Source of the DNA: Euphorbia lathyris
Lineage: Eukaryota > Streptophyta > Magnoliopsida > Malpighiales > Euphorbiaceae
Reading direction: 5' to 3'
DNA: 64,000 nucleotides
Assembly (NCBI RefSeq): GCF_963576675.1
Contig: NC_088918.1
Coordinates: forward strand, 33,389,501 to 33,453,500
Each line of letters starts with the position of its first letter. Within the stretch, counting starts at the first letter, position 1. Positions 59,876-64,000 of this stretch are shown here, piece after piece. The position numbers and the translations under genes were made by a program. The notes beneath the pieces were generated by a model that worked only from the letters and a program-made list of their open reading frames with translations, made no database searches and had not been told where the DNA came from.

Positions 59876-61456
59876 TGATAGGGGTCAAAAACATCTATCT
59901 TTGGGTACGGTTTTAGAACGGTTTTTTAGCGTTATTTAGTTAATAAGCGAGCAATTCTCGCATTTAAATGCTTTTGTGTGAGTTAGTTAGAAATTGGAAA
60001 TGTTTTATTTACTTTTCGTTGTTCAGGCTCGTTTTATGATCAATTTAGGCAAATACGGCCAAAATGGCATGCTTATTATAATTCCGTTATCTTTTGAAGC
60101 TAATTGATCCATCAAAAGTCGCACCAAACGAAGCGTTTGCTCAAAATAAGCGATTGGCGGGTCAATTTAGCCTTTGGACTAATGTTGTTTAGAGTTTATG
60201 TGCGTGTGCAGGTTAAAACATGATCAATTTCAGGCAAAAATCGTGTCTCGGGGACCCCCGGCAGTCGCTCGGCGAATTGAGCATTGGTGAGCAGCCCAGG
60301 CGCTGCTCGGCGAGCTGCCCAGGCACTGCTCGGGCACTGCTCCTGCTCGCGACGAGCAGTGCCTGCTCGCCGAGCAGCTCGCCCTGCTCAGCGAGCAGAC
60401 CTGCGGGAATTGGTCAAAAAGACCAATTCCGCCCCCACAACTCCACGATCGGTCCCACGACTTCCCACCTGCATAAGGACACGAAATAGGTCAAGAAGAG
60501 GGCCCGAACCGCGTCTATAAATAGGATTTTTCCAATGTAAATTAGATATCTTTTATCTTTTGTAATTTTCTTAGCTTTTCATCTTGAGAAATCCTCTCCA
60601 CCTCCTCCATATCCTTCAAACCTCCATTGAAGACACCTCCGAAGCTCCGCTCACCGAGGATTGCTCAAGCTCCATCCTTAAGTCCTAGGAAGACGCCTGC
60701 ATTGGTAGACAGGTTCCCTGAAAGGGATTTTTCTTCTTTTATATTCTGTCTAGCCTCTGATCCATGTTATGAATCCTAGGCTCATTGTATCTTCGTGACA
60801 ATACTTTCATCTTTGATATATATTATAGTTTTTGTTCATTCAATTGTTTTAATGCTTTAATCTTTGTCTTACGCTTTGTCTGATTGGTTTAACTCATTCG
60901 ATAATCCCAAAATTAAGTTGGCACATATTGCGAGCTGAATCTGACCTAGTCAGTTCCTATAGGATTGACGACCCTATAGAAGATTAAGCCCAAATTGCTG
61001 AGCCTTAGAGCTAGTTTCGGCCTTACAAGGGAATCACGAACTAGGGACTTTAGGAGGATAGGTCGGGTTAATCGCCTCGGACACAAGTGACTTAGATTTT
61101 AATTCAATTTCTTAAACAATCTATTTTCATTATCATCGTATCCCTTCATGTTCCTTCGGATAATTGCATTGGTAAAAGATCACCTAGGAGTAGTTTAACT
61201 TAATTAGGCGTAGAATAACTTAGTTAGAATCAGATAACTTAGCTAGGAGTAGTATAATTCAACCTAGGAGTAGATTAACTTAAGAAAAACAAACTCAAAA
61301 CCCCCTAAGCCTAGATAACACCTGAAACCAAGTAACTCGATACTTGCAGAAATAAATCCTGTGGACGATACCTGGACTTTTTCAAAAATTTATTACTTGA
61401 TAACGACGGGGTACACTTATCCCTAAGATCGGCCTCATTCACGTGAGGCCGCGTCA
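59876..61456 (+). repeat. 5' LTR of the gypsy element
   Basis: Starts TGATAGGGGTCAAAAACATC and ends GAGGCCGCGTCA, six bases before the primer site. A TATAAATA box lies at 60516-60523. U3 contains a GC-rich array (60270-60420). The ends are inferred from the TG...CA rule and the primer-site position. Confidence 0.75.
60270..60420. repeat. GC-rich array of CTCGGCGAGC-like palindromes in the LTR
   Basis: Words such as GCTCGGCGAGCTGCC, CTCGCGACGAGCAG and CTCGCCGAGCAGCTCG follow each other and are self-complementary, in otherwise AT-rich DNA. The array lies about 100 bases before the TATA box. Confidence 0.8.
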
Positions 61457-61462
61457 AGTTTT

Positions 61463-61480
61463 TGGCGCCGTTGCCGGGGA
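61463..61480 (+). other. Primer binding site, Asp-tRNA type
   Basis: TGGCGCCGTTGCCGGGGA matches the primer site I know from plant gypsy elements primed by tRNA-Asp. Confidence 0.8.
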
Positions 61481-61558
61481 TTTATTTCTTCTGCAATATC
61501 GAACCAAAGGTCGATTTGTTAGTTTAGGCATTCCTTTGTGAATATCTTTGTTAATATC

Positions 61559-61790
61559 ATCTATACTTGTTTATAATACTTATACTTGTTCATATCATAC
61601 TTGTTTATATTTGTCTATAACTTATACTTGTCTATACTTATACTTGTTTATATCATTTTTTTTACTTGTCTATACTTATACTTGTTTATATCATTTATAC
61701 TTGTCTATACTTATACTTGTTTATATCATTTAGACCTATCTATACTTGTTTATATATACTTGTTTATAAATAGCTTATACTTGTTTATAT
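61559..61790. repeat. Tandem array of TATACTTGTTTATA-like units in the leader
   Basis: A unit of about 35-37 bases (CTTGTCTATACTTATACTTG, then TTTATATCATT) occurs about three times from 61626, with partial units on both sides. Confidence 0.85.
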
Positions 61791-61873
61791 ATTACCCTTT
61801 ATACTCTTCTTTTTGTGAATATTTGTTTTTTTAATTTCTATTGTTATTCCTAATGATTCTTCTTTTTGAGAAA

Positions 61874-62269
61874 ATGGCTAGAAACAATGGAAATAAGGAA
61901 TCTGTTACGCATTTGCTTAACTTCCTATCTACCCACGAAGACCAAACTGACGATTTGTATGCCTCAATTAAGAATTTATGCATACAAAAAGGGATCCTAG
62001 TTGATTCAACCGCGGACGGATCAATTAAAGAACCCAATTTGGCAGGTCAGGTTGATCAGGTAATATCTTTTCCTATTAGCAATGAAGAACTGATCCCTAA
62101 TTATGAGAAACCAAAAGTTTCAATGTTAATTGAAGAATCAATTGAAATTGAACCTCTAGAGAAGAATCCAAAAATAGAAGAGTTCGGGTTTGCTACATGT
62201 CCAGAAATTTTCATTCTCTTTGATCTACCTAGAGAATCAAGAAGGGAGCAAACTAAACTTTTTTCATAA
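61874..62269 (+). CDS. Unrecognised 131-residue frame of the gypsy element
   Basis: Starts MARNNGNKESVTHLLNFLS. It is acidic in the second half (repeated Glu with Ile and Leu) and has no zinc knuckle, capsid motif or membrane segment. It lies 394 bases after the primer site, where gag or a short upstream frame would begin. It may be the eroded start of gag or an element-specific leader protein. Just downstream (about 62430-62452) CTTCTTGGGAGGCAACCCAA resembles a stretch I associate with plant gypsy elements, with low certainty. The frame could also be read from an upstream in-frame ATG at 61841, but MARNN fits better. Confidence 0.45.
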   Translation: MARNNGNKESVTHLLNFLSTHEDQTDDLYASIKNLCIQKGILVDSTADGSIKEPNLAGQVDQVISFPISNEELIPNYEKPKVSMLIEESIEIEPLEKNPKIEEFGFATCPEIFILFDLPRESRREQTKLFS

Positions 62270-62564
62270 TTTATTTAAATTTGATCCTTTGTTTTCATTA
62301 AAATTCTTTGAAACTGATAATCCGTTTTGCAGGTACGGATTATTTATTCAGGAATTTGAATTCCTAACGCGAATGTCAGCATACACCTAGGAGGGAATTC
62401 TATGTCAAGCTCACCGACTATAACGTAGCGCTTCTTGGGAGGCAACCCAAGTTCTAATAAAACTTTTCAGGTTTATTTTATTTATATTATACATTGATCT
62501 TTTAGTTTAGTTTTCTTTTACGTTTTTTTTTAGTGTTCGGGTTTAAAAAAAAAAAAATTTCTCG

Positions 62565-62760
62565 GACCCCCTGCCTGCCAGCTCGCCAAGCTGGCCTCGG
62601 CGAGCTGGAAAAAAACTTTAAAAAAATTATTTTTTTCCCCGGACCTCCTGCCTGCCAGCTCGCCGAGCTGGCTCGGCCAGCTCGGGCGAGCTGGGCACTG
62701 CCGCTGGGCACTGCCGCTGGGCACTGCGCCCAGCCCGCTGCTCGGCCGAGAAAAGCAACG
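62565..62760. repeat. Second GC-rich palindromic array with 13-bp tandem
   Basis: CTGCCTGCCAGCTCGCCAAG and CTGCCTGCCAGCTCGCCGAG occur on either side of an AT-rich stretch. They are followed by GCTGGGCACTGCC three times in tandem (62690, 62703 and 62716, last base changed). The vocabulary is like that of the LTR array at 60270-60420. Confidence 0.85.
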
Positions 62761-64000
62761 GTTCGGGATTTTTTCCCGAACGGAGCTGAAATAAATAAAT
62801 AAATAAATAAAAATTGGCACCGCAAATTATCAAGTTTTTGGCGATTGCGATAAAATCAGTAGGTTGTCTTCTCCACCCTAACTTTTTGCACTTGTACTTT
62901 ATGGTTTGTGATGCAATGTTGGAACTTATTGCATATTTTTAGTGTGAGGAGGAGGGGTAGACAAACTTACAAAAATTGTATAATTTTTAAAATTTTGTTG
63001 CGTCGTGTCTAGTTTAGTTTTGCGTTTTTCGGGTTTTATTTAGGTTTTGCATGTTTAGGACCTAAAACCGTGAACCTCCTTCGAATCTAAACTTCGTTAT
63101 TTGTCCTTGAGGACTGAGAACCGAATCTAAGATTGCATGACAACTAGTTTAGGTGTAGGACACAACCCTTGTATCTGTAAAAGCATGAGCTAAAGTTTGC
63201 ATTTAGACCCTACTTTTGAAGAAATGCTAAAATCATTACTTAGGTAGATAACTTAAGAATTGAAGGCATGTGATATTAAACTTGAGTTTGGGGAGAACTA
63301 GTAAACACAAAATTGAAACCCAAAGAATTGTGAGTTGAATTTGAGCCCAAGAGCGAACATCAAAAAGCTCTTTTTCTTGACATTTTTGTGTGAATGCTTT
63401 GACTTGTGGAAAGATTACAGACTTTGCACCTAATACTGTGTTGAACCTACATGCAATGATTTGAGATGATAAACGATGAATCAGCCTCATTAGAATTAAC
63501 CCTTTTCTTTACCTTATTTTCTTTTTTTCATCCACTCTAGGAAGCCCCTTTGAGCCTATATTTTTGTAGTTTATAGATTTTTCTTTCGTTCTAACCCAAT
63601 TTTTGCAAACCATTATTTGGTTTGCTACTTAACCCTAAGTTTTTGCAAAGCTCACATCGAGCCTTTGTCGTTTCTAGCGCTTTATCTTTGTTTATGGCAT
63701 CATAGTAGCAAGCCAAAAGGCTAAGAAGTGAATGAGCATCACTATCCCAAAAAGAAAAAAAAAGAAAAAAAAAGAGAGAAAAACAGAAAAAGAAAAGAAA
63801 AGAAAAGAGACGAACAAAAAGGGGAGAACTTCATTCCCCAGTTCTTAAAATCAAAACGTCTCAAGAAAACGTCCTAAAAAAGAATAATGAATGAATAAAA
63901 AGCTCAGTCACTTCATATTTGCTAAAGCCATTTGAACTTTGTTTTTCTAGCGCTAGAACTATTAACCATTGTTGTACCTTTAACCCTCTAACCACATTAC
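62761..64000 (+). other. Non-coding interior of the gypsy element
   Basis: No frame of note. An A/G tract at about 63749-63810 has a single C and could act as, or resemble, a polypurine tract, but the 3' LTR does not follow within the window. Confidence 0.5.

Larger units (their letters stand above)
59876..64000 (+). mobile_element. Ty3/gypsy-type LTR element, 5' part, possibly non-autonomous
   Basis: A 5' LTR (59876-61456), an Asp-tRNA-type primer site (61463-61480) and 2.5 kb of internal DNA are present, and the element runs off the right edge. The only open frame is 131 codons (61874-62269). No gag capsid, protease or RT is seen in the first 2.5 kb, so it is either a non-autonomous element or has a very long leader. 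GTCAT at 59871-59875 would be its target duplication. The primer site type is usual in Athila- and Tat-like gypsy elements. Confidence 0.8.

Noticed and set aside
62502..62833. Several overlapping open frames of 68-107 codons on both strands
   Set aside because: They come from the GC-rich palindromic array, where stop codons are rare on all frames.
1..64000. A multi-gene operon-like or defence system
   Set aside because: All non-repeat genes are ordinary, separately transcribed plant genes with no functional link visible.

Overview
This is nuclear DNA of a flowering plant, most likely a eudicot. The five host genes are spliced, AT-rich intergenic DNA separates them, and the transposon types (Sirevirus-like copia, Ty3/gypsy, L1-type and RTE-type LINEs, an Au-like SINE, MITEs) are plant types. 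Nothing identifies the species. I see no prokaryotic, plastid or viral gene cluster, no tRNA or rRNA gene and no CRISPR array.

Layout. 1-6502: a copia element on the minus strand whose 3' LTR lies off the left edge. 6503-about 9300: a decayed gypsy gag-protease with LTR remains. 9843-11514 (+): an R2R3-MYB gene of the MYB5 type. 11515-23400: gene-poor DNA with MITEs, a dead LINE piece, two GC-rich hAT MITEs and a Mutator-like element. 23884-29612 (+): a ten-exon O-fucosyltransferase-family gene with two SINEs in its introns. 30793-36639 (-): a thirteen-exon Qa-SNARE gene, SYP132-like, tail to tail with the previous gene. 36640-44328: repeats, including a solo copia LTR, a LINE insertion with a 19-bp target duplication and a gypsy LTR fragment. 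44940-46319 (+): a Lys/Glu-rich protein gene, tail to tail with a nine-exon GH3 beta-glucosidase gene (47300-49913, -). 50066-64000: repeats again, ending in a three-layer nest in which a 5.7-kb LINE is cut by a copia LTR that is itself cut by a gypsy element running off the right edge.

The host genes do not form a pathway. They are a transcription factor, a Golgi-type glycosyltransferase relative, a plasma-membrane SNARE, a charged probable nuclear or cytosolic protein and a secreted cell-wall glucosidase. The four spliced models were assembled by hand from splice sites; reading frame is kept at every junction and both ends are defined. Three of the introns need GC-AG splicing.

I found no convincing new gene system. 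The more unusual observations are a 716-bp poly(A) retroposon sharing its 3' end with a nearby LINE, a Mutator-like element carrying an array of ACTTCGCG hairpins, a dinucleotide repeat at the same internal site in three related copia LTRs, GC-rich palindromic arrays in a gypsy element, and the clustered GC-AG introns.
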